A stretch of 64,000 nucleotides of DNA from Sycobia sp. Sy_11 (taxonomy: Eukaryota; Arthropoda; Insecta; Hymenoptera; Epichrysomallidae): NCBI GenBank assembly GCA_018907035.1, contig JACCIC010000388.1, positions 19,963-83,962 on the forward strand, read 5' to 3'. The notes under the pieces are model-generated. The model had not been told where the DNA came from. It worked only from the letters and a program-made list of their open reading frames with translations, and made no database searches. Positions within the stretch are counted from its first letter, which is position 1, and every line of letters starts with the position of its first letter. The position numbers were made by a program, and so were the translations under genes. Of this stretch, positions 50,090 to 60,475 are shown one piece after another.

Positions 50090-51240
50090 GAAAAGCGAAC
50101 ACCGTTGATGGCTATCTATTATTACAGAAAATGCTTGCCCATATACTGTATACTGAAAGCGAGTTATTTTTCTTTGCCGCTCCCACACCTTGCATCCTCT
50201 TAGTTTCGATCGAGGATAATATCTATGCGTTTGTAAAAGGGAGTGAGTATGGAAAACCAGAGTACAAGTATCTATTTTGAAAGAGGCCCACTTCTCGGAA
50301 AAGCATGGGAAAGGGTCGGAATAGAGGCAGACACTGGTGCAAGTGAGGTAGACCGTTGTCAATCAGTATAATCTGCTTAAAGTCATAATGCACTTTGCGT
50401 TGGTGGTTATGAATGTCTATCGTTATAGAAAACAGGTACACCAATACTGAAAGCGACTTATTTTTCTTTGCCGGGCTCACGCCCCCCCCCTCCCCCCTGC
50501 ACCCTCATTAGTATAATCCGCTTACCTGTTCTAATGCGCTTGCCGCAGATGCACGTGCAAGACCGAGGTGAACTCATCAATTAGGATAACTATAACCAAG
50601 ATGATTTTCTTTTTCTTTGTAACTCTCTAGATTTGTATCTTGTTGATTTCGACCGAGTATAATATCCTTGCGATTGAAAAGAAGGGAGTGACTGCGGGAA
50701 ACCAACGTATAGTTCTATTTTCGAAAAGGTACACTGTTTGGAAGGAGCATGTGAAAGCGGGTCTGACGAGAGGCGAGCACGTGCACCTCTTGACCAACTG
50801 ACTGAGGTTAACTCATCAATTAGGGTAATGCGCTTTCCGTTGATGGTTATAAATGTCTATTGTTATAGCTAACACGGGAGACAATACGATATACTGTAAG
50901 CAAGATCATGTTTCTATTTTTCTTTGTCACTCCCTCGCTTTAAATCTTTACGATTTCGGTAGAATACAACATCAATGCGATTGGAAATCCAAAGGAGTGA
51001 CTGTGGGAAACCAGCATATAGGCGTTCTATTTTCAAATGGTTTATTTCTTGGCAGGAACATGGAAAAGTAGGTCGGAGGAGAGGCGAACACGTGCGCCTC
51101 TCGATATACTGACCGAGGGTGACTGATCATATAGTTTAATCCGCTTATCGTTAATGGTTATAGATGAGTATTGTTATAAGGAACAGGTGAAATCATATTA
51201 AATGCTGGAAGCGAGGTATTTTTTCTTTATTAGTGCTACG
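50090..51240. repeat. Degenerate tandem repeats at the Polinton left end
   Basis: Four copies of a 300-440-bp unit. Anchors GTTGATGGCTAT / GTTGGTGGTTAT / GTTGATGGTTAT / GTTAATGGTTAT lie at 50104, 50399, 50839 and 51150. Each is followed by a GTTATAG-type string, a TTTTTCTTTG(C/T)C block and GGGAGTGA..GGAAACCA. The third interval is long because it holds a partial extra unit. Probably terminal-repeat or subterminal sequence; untestable without the right end. Confidence 0.75.
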
Positions 51241-51399
51241 CTTTCTCGCTCGAATAAAGAAGAACGTGAAACCGCCTAAAATCATAGATCATACGAGATA
51301 GACAGGTCATTAGAAAGATTATAGCGAGCGATTGTGGGGAAAAATTTTGTCTTTGCTAGGCGCACGCTTAGCTCATTATTGCGTTTGGAGTGATACAAT

Positions 51400-51730
51400 T
51401 TCCACCAATGACGAGTAACGTATGCTTCACCGAGTCTCAGAGGGAGGAGAAAATTTGTCTTCCTCCACCAATGAGGAATAATATACGCTTTGCCGTGGCT
51501 GAGAGGCAGGAGGTTACAATTTTCATTTGGTCCATCAGAAAAATCTAACCGATCACCATACAAGTAAGTGGTGGGAGGGGGATGGATTATCAAGGAGGGA
51601 GGAGAAAACTTGTGCTCCAGCACCAATGAGAAAAATTTTCTTGCATCAAAGTAGAAGGGGTGAACCATCCTTCCCATAAGTTAGTAAACGAAGGCGGTTC
51701 TTCTTTTTTTTTTTTTTTAACCAATAGAAA
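51400..51730 (+). promoter_or_regulatory. CCAAT-box array upstream of the RS-protein gene
   Basis: CCAAT in the same orientation at 51405, 51468, 51623 and 51721, three of them inside the larger string CACCAATGA. The sequence between is repetitive (GGGAGGAGAAAA..TTGT twice). CCAAT is the binding core of the trimeric factor NF-Y/CBF, so the element may be switched on by this host factor; this is inference. Confidence 0.5.
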
Positions 51731-51764
51731 CGTTTTCTCATAAAAGGTCAGCACTGGAAAACTG

Positions 51765-51846
51765 TATAAAAGCGGAATCGCAGTCAGTTTTTCCATCACA
51801 ATCTGCCTTCAAATTTCAAAGATTAATAATATTAAAAATTAGAAAA
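51765..51846 (+). promoter_or_regulatory. Core promoter of the RS-protein gene
   Basis: TATAAA at 51765-51770, the insect initiator string TCAGT at 51784-51788 (spacing shorter than usual; CCATC at 51793 has the usual ~30-base spacing), then a ~50-60-base leader to the ATG at 51847. Confidence 0.55.
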
Positions 51847-52609
51847 ATGAAGGTAGCTGTGAGCACGGCAGGCAGCAGCAGAAGCAACGGCAACAACAAC
51901 AGCAACAGCATCAGCACCGGGAAGCGGCTGCCTGCTGTGGAAAAGGCTCCCCGAAGCAGGGGGAAGTACTTGAAATCAATCGACCTGTTTGGGGAGGAAG
52001 AACATGAGGAGGAGGATGCGCGGCCGACGACGCCCATTTCAATTGTTGCAGCGTCACTGACAAGGGCTGTAACGCCCTGCCTTGAAGAAGAGGCAAGGAG
52101 CCGATTCCCAGGCACCGCAACCGACTGGAAAGCGCTCTATCGAAGAGCGCAAGAGATGACGGAAGCCATCCGTCAAGCGGTCAAATTCGCGGAATTATTC
52201 GAAAAGCTAGATGGAGGTAAGGAAAATAATAATTTGTTATAATATTCTTCTATTTTAAATATAAATATTAAATAATATATTTATTTATATATATATAATT
52301 TTAAAATATATTTAATTTTATATTTAATTAATATTAATATGTATGATTTTTTGTTTATCTGTTATAGGGACGAAGAATGCAAGCGATGGGCATCGCAAAC
52401 GGTCAAGGAGCCGTTCGGTGAGGAAGGGAAGAACACGAAGCCGTCCTAGAACGCCGAGGATGGCGCAGCATCACAGCCGCAGCCCATCCATCGCAAGTAT
52501 GCGATATTCAAGCTGCTCGAGCGTTGAGGAAATCAACGCCGAACTTCCCCCAGCGCAGCCAAGGATAGTGCAAGACGTAAGATTAGAAAAAAAAATGCAA
52601 TTAAATTGA
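51847..52609 (+). CDS. Unrecognised Arg/Ser-rich protein, two exons
   Basis: Exon 1 is 51847-52216 (donor GTAAGG) and exon 2 is 52368-52609 (acceptor TTATAG); the join keeps the frame and gives 203 residues. The N-terminal 30 residues are Ser/Asn-rich and repetitive. The middle has an acidic patch (FGEEEHEEEDA) and a helix-prone stretch (WKALYRRAQEMTEAIRQAVK). The second exon opens with a basic RS region (RKRSRSRSVRKGRTRSRPRT), like splicing factors and some viral nucleic-acid-binding proteins. Codon use is more GC-rich than the other Polinton genes. First gene from the left end, with its own strong promoter. I do not recognise the family; an early regulatory or RNA-binding role is a guess. 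Confidence 0.7.
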
Positions 52610-52736
52610 ATAATATTGAATAATAAGTATATTTATATGTAATATGTATATGTAATATGTATAGATAAAAATAAAAAATGTATGAAAATATTAAAGAAAG
52701 TGTATTGTAAAAGAAAATAAATAAAAATAACTAAAG

Positions 52737-53152
52737 AAATGGAAAAAACAAAATTATGACGTTTTACCTTTTATCCTACCTTTCCTCATTGAATAAAGAA
52801 CGTACATTAATAATAATTAAATTAATTAACAGTAATAATTATATAATAGTAGATTTATAATATATAATAATAGTAATGTATGAAAAGATATGAATATATA
52901 TTATTCAATATATATATTCAATATATGAATAAAAATGTATGAAAATATTAAAGAAAGTGTATTGTAAAAAAAATAAATAAAGAAATGTGAAAAAACAAAA
53001 TTATGATGTTTTACCTTTTATCCTACCTTTCCTCATAGAATAAAGAACGTACATTAATAATAATTTAATTAATTAACAATAATAATTATATAATAGTACA
53101 TTTATAATATATAATAATAGTAATATATAAAAATATATGAATATAAATTATT

Positions 53153-53195
<43 letters not shown>

Positions 53196-53400
53196 ATATA
53201 TTCAATATATGAATAAATTGAATGAAAAATTACAGAAAGTGTATTGTAAAAAAAATAAATAAAAATAAATAAAGAAATGGAAAAAAAACAAAATTATGAT
53301 GTTTTACCTTTTATCCTACCTTTCCTCATAGAATAAAGAACGTATATTAATAATTTAATTAATTAACAATAATAATTATATAATAGTACATTTACATTAT
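52737..53400. repeat. AT-rich tandem repeat, three units
   Basis: The block TTTTACCTTTTATCCTACCT followed by TTCCTCAT(T/A)GAATAAAGAACGTA occurs near 52759, 53005 and 53299 (spacing about 246 and 294). Units also share TTAATTAACA(G/A)TAATAATTAT. The second interval carries an expanded (AT)n at 53155-53190. Confidence 0.85.
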
Positions 53401-53499
53401 CTCTTGTCAACAAAAAAATAATTTCATCATAATTAATAAAATAATAAAATCATTAATTAAAATAAATTGAAACAGTTTTTGTATTCAAGAATAGTATCT

Positions 53500-53850
53500 A
53501 AAACATTTTTTTCATTCATTTAAAAAATTATTTTTTCATTTATTTACTATTCAGTTATTTTTATTTTATTAAATTACTTCATTATTCTTTGACTTATTTT
53601 TTTTTTTTATTTTTAAAAAATTGATAGTATCAAATTTTTTCATTCATTTAAAAAATTATTTTTTCATTTATTTACTATTTAGTTATTTTATTTTATTAAA
53701 TTACTTCATTATTTTTTGACTTATTTATTTTTATTTTTAAAAAATTGATAGTATCAAATTTTTTTTCATTCATTTTTAAAATTGTTTTCATTGATTTACT
53801 ATTTATTTTTTATTTTATTAAATTACTTCAATATATTTTTTTTTAAATTA
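53500..53850. repeat. AT-rich tandem repeat, ~125-bp unit
   Basis: Three units with TTCATTCATTTAAAAAATTA, TTTACTATT and ATTAAATTACTTCA in the same order. Followed by an A-run at 53860-53889. Confidence 0.8.
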
Positions 53851-53858
53851 TTTAAAAA

Positions 53859-53891
<33 letters not shown>

Positions 53892-53985
53892 ATAGGAATA
53901 ATATAATATAAAAATTTATATTATACAATAATATTAATAATTGAAATAAAAATTACAAATCTGATTTTTTTCAAGATATATAGTA

Positions 53986-53991
53986 TTTATT
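53986..53991 (-). terminator. Poly(A) signal of the minus-strand orphan gene
   Basis: AATAAA on the minus strand, 44 bases after the stop at 54035. Confidence 0.5.
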
Positions 53992-54034
53992 AATATAATT
54001 TTTTTACAAATTTCATTTTACAATAATGCTATTT

Positions 54035-54837
54035 TTAGTCAATTTCATCTCGTCCATACTTTCCACTCAAATAATTTTGCAACCATGTACGCATTATAGT
54101 GACATTTCGTATCGCACACATTGGTATACTTCGGCTGCATAATGGATGGTTGTGGCAAATCACATTTTGACCTTCACTCTGCAATGTTTGCAATGATGGA
54201 CAATGTAGCTCCTCCTCCATATCAGATATAATTCTGGAATTAGAAAAAAAGTATAAGAAAGTATAAAAAAGTATGAAAAAGTATGAAAAAAGTATGAAAA
54301 AGTATGAAAAAAGTATGAAAAAGTATGAACAATGTATGAACATTGTATGAAAATATACTTTTCCATAAAGTTTATTTTTTATTACTTTCTGAAATATATA
54401 CATGAAATAAATATAAAGATGATTATAAGTATGCAAATTACTTACATATTTGGGAGAATGGTTGTCAACCATTCCTTCTTCTCTCGTCCCTTGACATATA
54501 ATTTTTTTACTCCAGTACAGCATATCTCCAATGTTCTTTGAAGCCTATGGTATGGAATGTCACCAGTATCCCATTCAAGCCCATGGTAATCACGCTGCAA
54601 CCAGTGAACTGTTTTTTTTTCATTCCATGTCAAGTCACTCCATGGAAATGGTGGCTTAAAGATATACACTGTAGGTAGTGCACCTCTTTCCATACCTAAT
54701 AAACTAAATTCCTTTAAAATGAAAGTTTGCGGGCCTCTTGTCTGAAAACCCTGCATGTCGCAGAAGAATACTTTATCTTCTGGACACTTCAGAATATTTT
54801 TTCTAAACATCACTTCGTATTCCCTCACTCTAGCCAT
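54035..54837 (-). CDS. Unrecognised conserved-looking protein, two exons
   Basis: Exon 1 runs from the ATG at 54837 to 54446 (donor GTAAGT) and exon 2 from 54233 (acceptor TTCCAG) to the stop at 54035; the join is in frame and gives 196 residues. It begins MARVREYEVMFRKN and has FFCDMQGFQ, aromatic-rich FKPPFPWSDLTW, and KGREKKEWL before the splice. The second exon has an acidic MEEELHCPSL stretch, then Cys/His pairs (CHNHPLC, and a later Cys) that could bind zinc, and RTWLQNYL near the end. I have the impression that similar proteins exist in other insect genomes but cannot name a function. It is divergent from PolB, sharing the CCAAT region. The intron holds a GTATGAAAAA tandem repeat. Confidence 0.75.
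54245..54355. repeat. AGTATGAAAAA minisatellite in the orphan-gene intron
   Basis: About nine copies of an 11-12-base unit, on the plus strand AAGTATGAAAA, inside the intron 54234-54445. Confidence 0.85.
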
Positions 54838-54880
54838 TCTCAGTTTATTTCTATTTACCGATAGTTAGAAGTATTGATTA

Positions 54881-54917
54881 TGAATGCAAGTTATATGCTT
54901 ATGCATTCATTTTTATA
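54881..54917 (-). promoter_or_regulatory. Core promoter of the orphan gene
   Basis: On the minus strand TATAAAA starts at 54917; TGCATTC about 32 bases later could be the initiator; the ATG is at 54837. Confidence 0.4.
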
Positions 54918-54957
54918 ATAGTTCTCCCCCTCCTCGTGAAATGAGAACTGTCCTACA

Positions 54958-55213
54958 ATTGGCTGAGAAAAATAAAATAGATTCGATTGGATGATGAAGA
55001 TTGAATTTTTTTTGGTTGGTGACAAGTCAATTCATCCCCTCTATTCTTAGAGAAAGTCACTTACGATTGGGCGTGGGAGAAGAAAAGCATTTGTACGTTG
55101 AGAAAGCAAGTAACGGTAGATATTTAGATGTTCCTAAACTCTACACGCCCCCCCTCGTAGGAAATCACGTTTATGATTGGACGTTCAAGGAGAAAGGATG
55201 ATATTTTGATTGG
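54958..55213. promoter_or_regulatory. Inverted CCAAT (ATTGG) array between divergent genes
   Basis: ATTGG at 54958, 54986, 55066, 55176 and 55209, four of them as GATTGG. All point the same way: CCAAT orientation for the minus-strand orphan gene. Similar to the array at 51400-51730, which suggests the two spliced orphan genes share one control mode. Confidence 0.5.
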
Positions 55214-55325
55214 TTTTAGTCTACATATATTCTTCTCATTCTAACACGCTATTGAATGTTTTCTATCGTAGGCTTGACATTGTGCTTCCACTTCTGTTTC
55301 CCCTTCTCCTTATTTTTCATTTTCC

Positions 55326-55360
55326 TTTAAAAGCGAGACAGTTTCTTGGAGGAACACAGT
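55326..55360 (+). promoter_or_regulatory. Likely PolB core promoter
   Basis: TTTAAAA at 55326-55332 and CACAGT with its A at 55358 are 32 bases apart, the usual TATA-initiator distance. The leader to the ATG at 55535 is ~175 bases. Confidence 0.4.
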
Positions 55361-55534
55361 TTTTACACCACAGTTAAATAAGTTCAGTTTCATCTTTCTT
55401 ATTTTTTCTATTGCCAGTTATACAAGTGTGTTGTATTGTAACAGTGAATAAAGACGCAATATTAAGTGAAGTCTGATATATTTTAAATATTTTTTAAAAT
55501 ATATGTTATTAATTCACGTTAAAATAAAAGTAAA

Positions 55535-58500
55535 ATGGCTTATCTTTCGTCTGTCGAATTTCAAGTGAAACAACTTCGTGATATTTACGAACGTGTCAGT
55601 GAATTGAACGTAATCGAACTCGAGAATTATTCAACAATAACTGAACAGGCTTTGTTAGAGCTGAGAGAATTTGGAAAAAAACAAGGTCTCTCTCGAGCAG
55701 AAAATCAAAAATGTTTAACATCTCTTATTCATTTGTCATGTTTACAAGCAGGATTTCGGTTCTATCTTGATAGTGCAGCACCAATCGGAGGTAGTCTAAT
55801 CCCTATCGAGTCAGCTAAAGTTGAATGGCGAGATGTTCAATCAGCTTTTAAAAATCGAATAAGGACAGGTGTTGTGGTTAATTTAAAACATGTGGACATT
55901 TTAAGTTTTTTGCTCGATGCACAGAAGCTCTTTGAGGATAAAGTACAAGCATGCTTACAAGAATATGGTGCAATAAAAGTAAATTCTGATTTTATGTCAG
56001 AATTTTCCATGCAGAAAAATGGAGAGGAAACAACAGATATTAAATATTTCACAAGTATGAGTGCTACGGTATACATGTCTACTGATTTAGGCAAATGGTA
56101 TGAGGAACATATTAAGGACCCTCTTCTTACTCATCTAGAAGAATTTCAGGAAAAAGATTCTGGATGGACATTAAAAAGTATTATAAGTTTGTGCATAAAT
56201 ATGAAAAAATTTTCACCTCACAAGGGAAGATCATTTATTCCTCTGCCAAAGTTCATAGCATCAAAAAGAGCATGTATCAATGTCCATAACACTGATAATC
56301 AATGCTTTAAATACGCTATTCTTTCAGCATTACATCCAAATGAAAAAAATCCTCAAAGAGTTCATAATTATGATAAATATGCAAACGAGTTGAACTTTGG
56401 TGATATAGAATTTCCTGTAAAACTAAAAGATGTTTCCAAATTTGAAAAATGGAATAATATTTCAGTAAATGTTTATATGCTTAGAAAGTATGGATCGAAA
56501 TATGAAGTATCACCTTGTCATATTTCATTAAACAAGAAGGAGAAACATGCAAATCTTCTTCTCATTCAAGATTTCTACATCGATGAGTATGAAGAAAATA
56601 ATATTTCTGATGATAATGGAAGTGTGCCTAAATTCCATTACGTTGCGATTAAAAGTATATCCAGACTTGTAGGTTCACAAGTCAGCAAGACTCACCAAAA
56701 ATTATACCATTGTGAAAGATGTTTACAACATTTTTATAGTGAAGAAAGGCTAGAAAATCATGAAAATGTTTGTAAAAATATTAACGATTGTCGAATAAAT
56801 TTACCAAACTCATCGAATAATATTTTAAAATTTGAAGATTATAATAAAGGGGAAAAAGTGCCTTTTGTAGTTTATGCTGATTTTGAATGCTTATTAAAAC
56901 CTACAGAAAATGAAAATGCTTTTCAACTCCACCAGGCATACAGTATAGGATTTTATGTAAAATGTAGCTTTGATGACAAATTATCCGTTTACAAAGCATA
57001 TAGACAGAAAAGTGCAGACGATGAGACACCCGCAAGTTGGTTTGTGCGTGAATTAAAATCAATTGGTGAGCAGATTGATCATCTCTATAAAAATCCAAAA
57101 CCAATGAAACTCACAGATGATGAAGAGTTGACTTTTAAATGGTCGACCGTTTGCCATATATGTCGAAAACCATTTTTGGATGAGCAACTGGTAGTGCGAG
57201 ATCACTGTCATTTAACAGGAAGGTAAATTTAATATAATAATTTAAAAGATAATTTAATATAATAAAGAAAAAGAAATTATTTTGCTAAATTAATTTTTTT
57301 CTCATTAGATTCAGAGGTGCTGCCCATAATTCCTGCAATTTGAACTATAAAGACTCGAAATTTATTCCAGTAATTTTTCACAATCTCAATTATGATACAC
57401 ACTTTATTTTAAAAGAAATTGGAACTTCTACACTGATGAAAGGTCGAGTTAACTTAATACCTCATAACAAGGAAAAATATATTTCCTTCACAAAGTATAT
57501 GGATGACTGTGATGTGAGTTTTAGATTCTTAGATTCTTGGCGATTTTTGCCATCATCTTTAGAGAAACTTGCGTCTTATCTAGATAATGTACCAATAGCA
57601 ATACAGGAATTTCAATTAGATGGATACTCAAACGAAAATATTGATCTTCTTAGACGTAAAGGAATATTTCCTTACGATTTTGTAGATGGACTTGATAAAT
57701 TGATAACTACAAAACTGCCGTCGAAAAATGAATTTTATAATAAATTGACAGATTCAGGTATTAGTGAGGAAGACTATAAGCATGCTGTTCAAGTGTGGGA
57801 AAGTTTTAATATAAGAACATTAGGAGAGTATTCGGACTTATATTTAAAAACAGATGTTCTACTCTTAGCAGATGTCTTTGAAAGTTTTCGAGACACATCT
57901 ATTAAAGCATACGGCTTATGTCCTGCACATTTTTACACTACTCCAGGATTAACATTTGCAGCAGCTCTAAAAATGACGAAGGTAGAATTAGAGCTTCTAA
58001 CAGATATTGACATGTTATTATTTATTGAATCAGGCATTCGAGGTGGAATAAGTCAGTGCTGCAATCGATATGCAAAGGCAAATAATCCATACATGGGGCC
58101 GACATATGATGAAAAAAAGAAGACAAAGACACTTTTATATTATGATATAAATAATTTGTATGGATGGGCGATGGTGCAGCATTTACCAGTTGGAAAATTT
58201 AAATGGGTTGATTATGAGTCAAATCGTGACTTTTTCAATACGCCATCAGATTCGGACGTAGGTTATATTGCTGAAGTAGATTTGGAGTATCCTGAGGAAA
58301 TACATGATATTCATCGTGATTTACCTTTCTGTGCCGAGCATCGTACACCACCTGGCTCAAAACAAAAGAAACTTCTAACTACTTTGAACGATAAAACAAG
58401 GTATATAATTCATTATCGCGCCCTTAAGCAAGCGCTCGACAATGGTCTTCGATTGAAAAAAGTACATAGAATTTTGAGCTTTGAACAGAAACCTTGGTTA

Positions 58501-59895
58501 AAATCATATGTTGTACTAAATACTGAAAAGCGAAAGCATGCAAAGAATGAGTTTGAAAAACTCTTTTATAAACTGTTAATTAATGCTGTTTATGGAAAAT
58601 GTATTGAGCGAGAGCGATCTCGCGTTGATGTACGGTTAGTAAATAAATTTACTGGCCGATATGGAGCAGAAGCACGCATAGCTCTACCTAATTATCATAG
58701 CTGTGCAATTTTTGATGAAAATTTAGTTGCCATTCAGCTGAAAAAAACAAGTGTAACAATCAAAAAGCCTATATACGTTGGGCTTTGTATCCTCGATTTA
58801 TCAAAAACATTAGTCTACGATTTTCACTACTCTTACATGAAACAGCGAGTGGGCGAAAAGTGTAAGCTCTTGTATACTGACACTGATAGCTTGATATATG
58901 AAGTAGAGGACATTGATATGTATCAAATAATGAAAGAAGATATTCATAGATTTGATACTTCTGATTATGATGAAAATAATCAGTATGGAATTCCACGCGA
59001 AAATAAAAAAATTCCTGGACTAATGAAAGATGAATGTAATGGAAAGATCATGATGGAATTTATTGGTTTACGAAGTAAAATGTACAGTATTTTAGTTGAT
59101 GGAGGAGGAACAGTAAAAAAAGCTAAAGGTATTAAATCGGGTGTAGTGAAGAAATCAATTACATTCGATGATTATAGAAGATGCCTGGAAGACCTCGTAA
59201 TTATACAACGAGAGCAGTGCACCATTCGCTCAAAATTACACATAGTGCATACAGAAAAACAGAAAAAAATTGCCCTAAGTCCATTTGATGATAAAAGATA
59301 CTTATTGCCTAATACTACAGACACATTACCTTGGGGTCACTATAAAATCCTAGAAGAGCAAATGTTGAAAGCTGCAAGTAAGGTAGAGAGGGAAATAATG
59401 GGAAGTACAGGTCAGCAAATCGAAGAGGAGGGTAAGGATAATGTGAGGGGATATGATGAGTCCAATGGAAAAAGAGCTCAAGTAGGTGTAGCTACTGGAG
59501 AAGAAGAGAGGGAGAATACAATCTGCAATGAGATTCGAGTCACGGCAGATGTACATGCAGAACAAGAGAGTAGGGATAAAGTAACTAATGAAAATCAAGT
59601 TATGCGAGAAACAGTGACGCTCTATAGTAATCAAGGTGAACCAATAAGCATTGAGTATAATATATCTGACGAACTAATGCACGAATGGAATCCTGAAGAA
59701 ATTTTGAAAGTCTTGGAAGGGGTAAGCTCAGTTGAAGCTGAGGGAAGGGATGCACTCCGTGAGGCAATGGAAGAGGCAGAAATTATGGTGGGGAATCAGC
59801 TATATGAAGAGATGGAGGATGACGAGGAACTCATTCGAGCAGTTGAAGAGTATGAGAATTATCTGCCATCTCCAAAGAAAACAAGACTAATCTAA
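55535..59895 (+). CDS. PolB: Protein-primed type B DNA polymerase of the Polinton, two exons
   Basis: Replicates the element by protein priming. Exon 1 is 55535-57222, exon 2 is 57309-59895, with an 86-bp GT/AG intron; 1424 residues in frame. By residue: 1-245 unassigned N-terminal region; 247-267 a NxDNxCF..AILSALHP block typical of these polymerases; 393-413 a C2H2-like finger; exonuclease motif I YADFECLL (D449, E451); a Cys/His cluster CHICRKP..DHCHLTG split by the intron; exo II FHNLNYDTHF (D592); exo III YLKTDV (741-746); polymerase motif A YYDINNLYG (D842), motif B KLLINAVYGK (984-993), motif C DTDS (1087-1090). All catalytic residues are present, so it may be active. From about 1248 to the end is a low-complexity acidic tail (~175 residues) ending SPKKTRLI, unusual for the family as I know it. 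Confidence 0.95.
57223..57308 (+). other. PolB intron
   Basis: 86 bp, donor GTAAATTT and acceptor CTCATTAG. It splits a conserved Cys/His cluster exactly at an arginine codon, so the open frame on each side makes sense only if it is removed. Confidence 0.85.
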
Positions 59896-59898
59896 TAA

Positions 59899-59995
59899 GG
59901 TAAGATTCGTAGTTAATTTTTTCTTTTAAAAAAAAAAAATTAATTTTTTTTTACTATGTTAGAATTAAAAAGAAAAATTTTTTTCTTTTCTTTAG
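59899..59995 (+). other. Possible intron between PolB stop and the small gene
   Basis: AAG/GTAAGATT directly after the PolB stop codons and TTCTTTAG/A one base before the ATG at 59997 form a plausible 97-bp GT/AG intron with a pyrimidine-rich 3' part. Removing it would place the small gene right behind PolB on one mRNA. Confidence 0.45.
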
Positions 59996-59996
59996 A

Positions 59997-60302
59997 ATGG
60001 ACTTAGCTACTCTTAACAAGATATCTGAGAGCGAGTTCATGCCGCGGAAGAAATGTACAGAATTGGAGAAAAATCAGCAGTACATGGTGACTGCTCTTAA
60101 GCAAGTCTCTACAAGATATGGCACCAAAGTCGTTGCGGAGCTGGACGATAACTTTCAAATATTTTTGCCGCAAAAGATATCTTCGGCATTATTAAAAGAA
60201 GAAGAATTTTTCATAAATATGGCTAACAAAGCAAATAAGCTTTGTTTATTTATAGTGTATCAAGGCGGTAGTTGTTTTAAGTTTAACACTTCGACTTCTT
60301 AA
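59997..60302 (+). CDS. Small protein, possibly OB-fold nucleic-acid binding
   Basis: 101 residues from the ATG at 59997. The middle reads YMVTALKQVSTRYGTKVVAE then LDDNFQIFLP, alternating hydrophobics with a turn glycine, a pattern that suggests an OB-fold beta barrel. Placed directly after PolB in the same orientation, a single-strand-binding or replication accessory role would make sense, but this is inference; no catalytic motif is seen. A poly(A) signal AATAAA follows at 60308. Confidence 0.75.
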   Translation: MDLATLNKISESEFMPRKKCTELEKNQQYMVTALKQVSTRYGTKVVAELDDNFQIFLPQKISSALLKEEEFFINMANKANKLCLFIVYQGGSCFKFNTSTS

Positions 60303-60307
60303 ATATT

Positions 60308-60357
60308 AATAAAACACAGATAGATTAATTTCTTATCATTATTTATTTGTAAAAAAG
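60308..60357. terminator. Convergent poly(A) signals
   Basis: AATAAA on the plus strand at 60308-60313 ends the PolB block. AATAAA on the minus strand at 60352-60357 serves the integrase block, whose stop is at 60476. The two transcription units thus converge with nearly overlapping ends. Confidence 0.6.
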
Positions 60358-60475
60358 AATTAAAACATGTATAACTTAATTACATAAATAAATATTATAA
60401 TCATAATACACTGTCTTTCATATTTAATAACTAGTGACCTTCCACATATCCATATATTTTACTTTTATATTGCTT

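Noticed and set aside
55001..55201. 66-codon plus-strand frame upstream of PolB
   Set aside because: Lies in the CCAAT-rich regulatory region, with no protein pattern and no connection to PolB.
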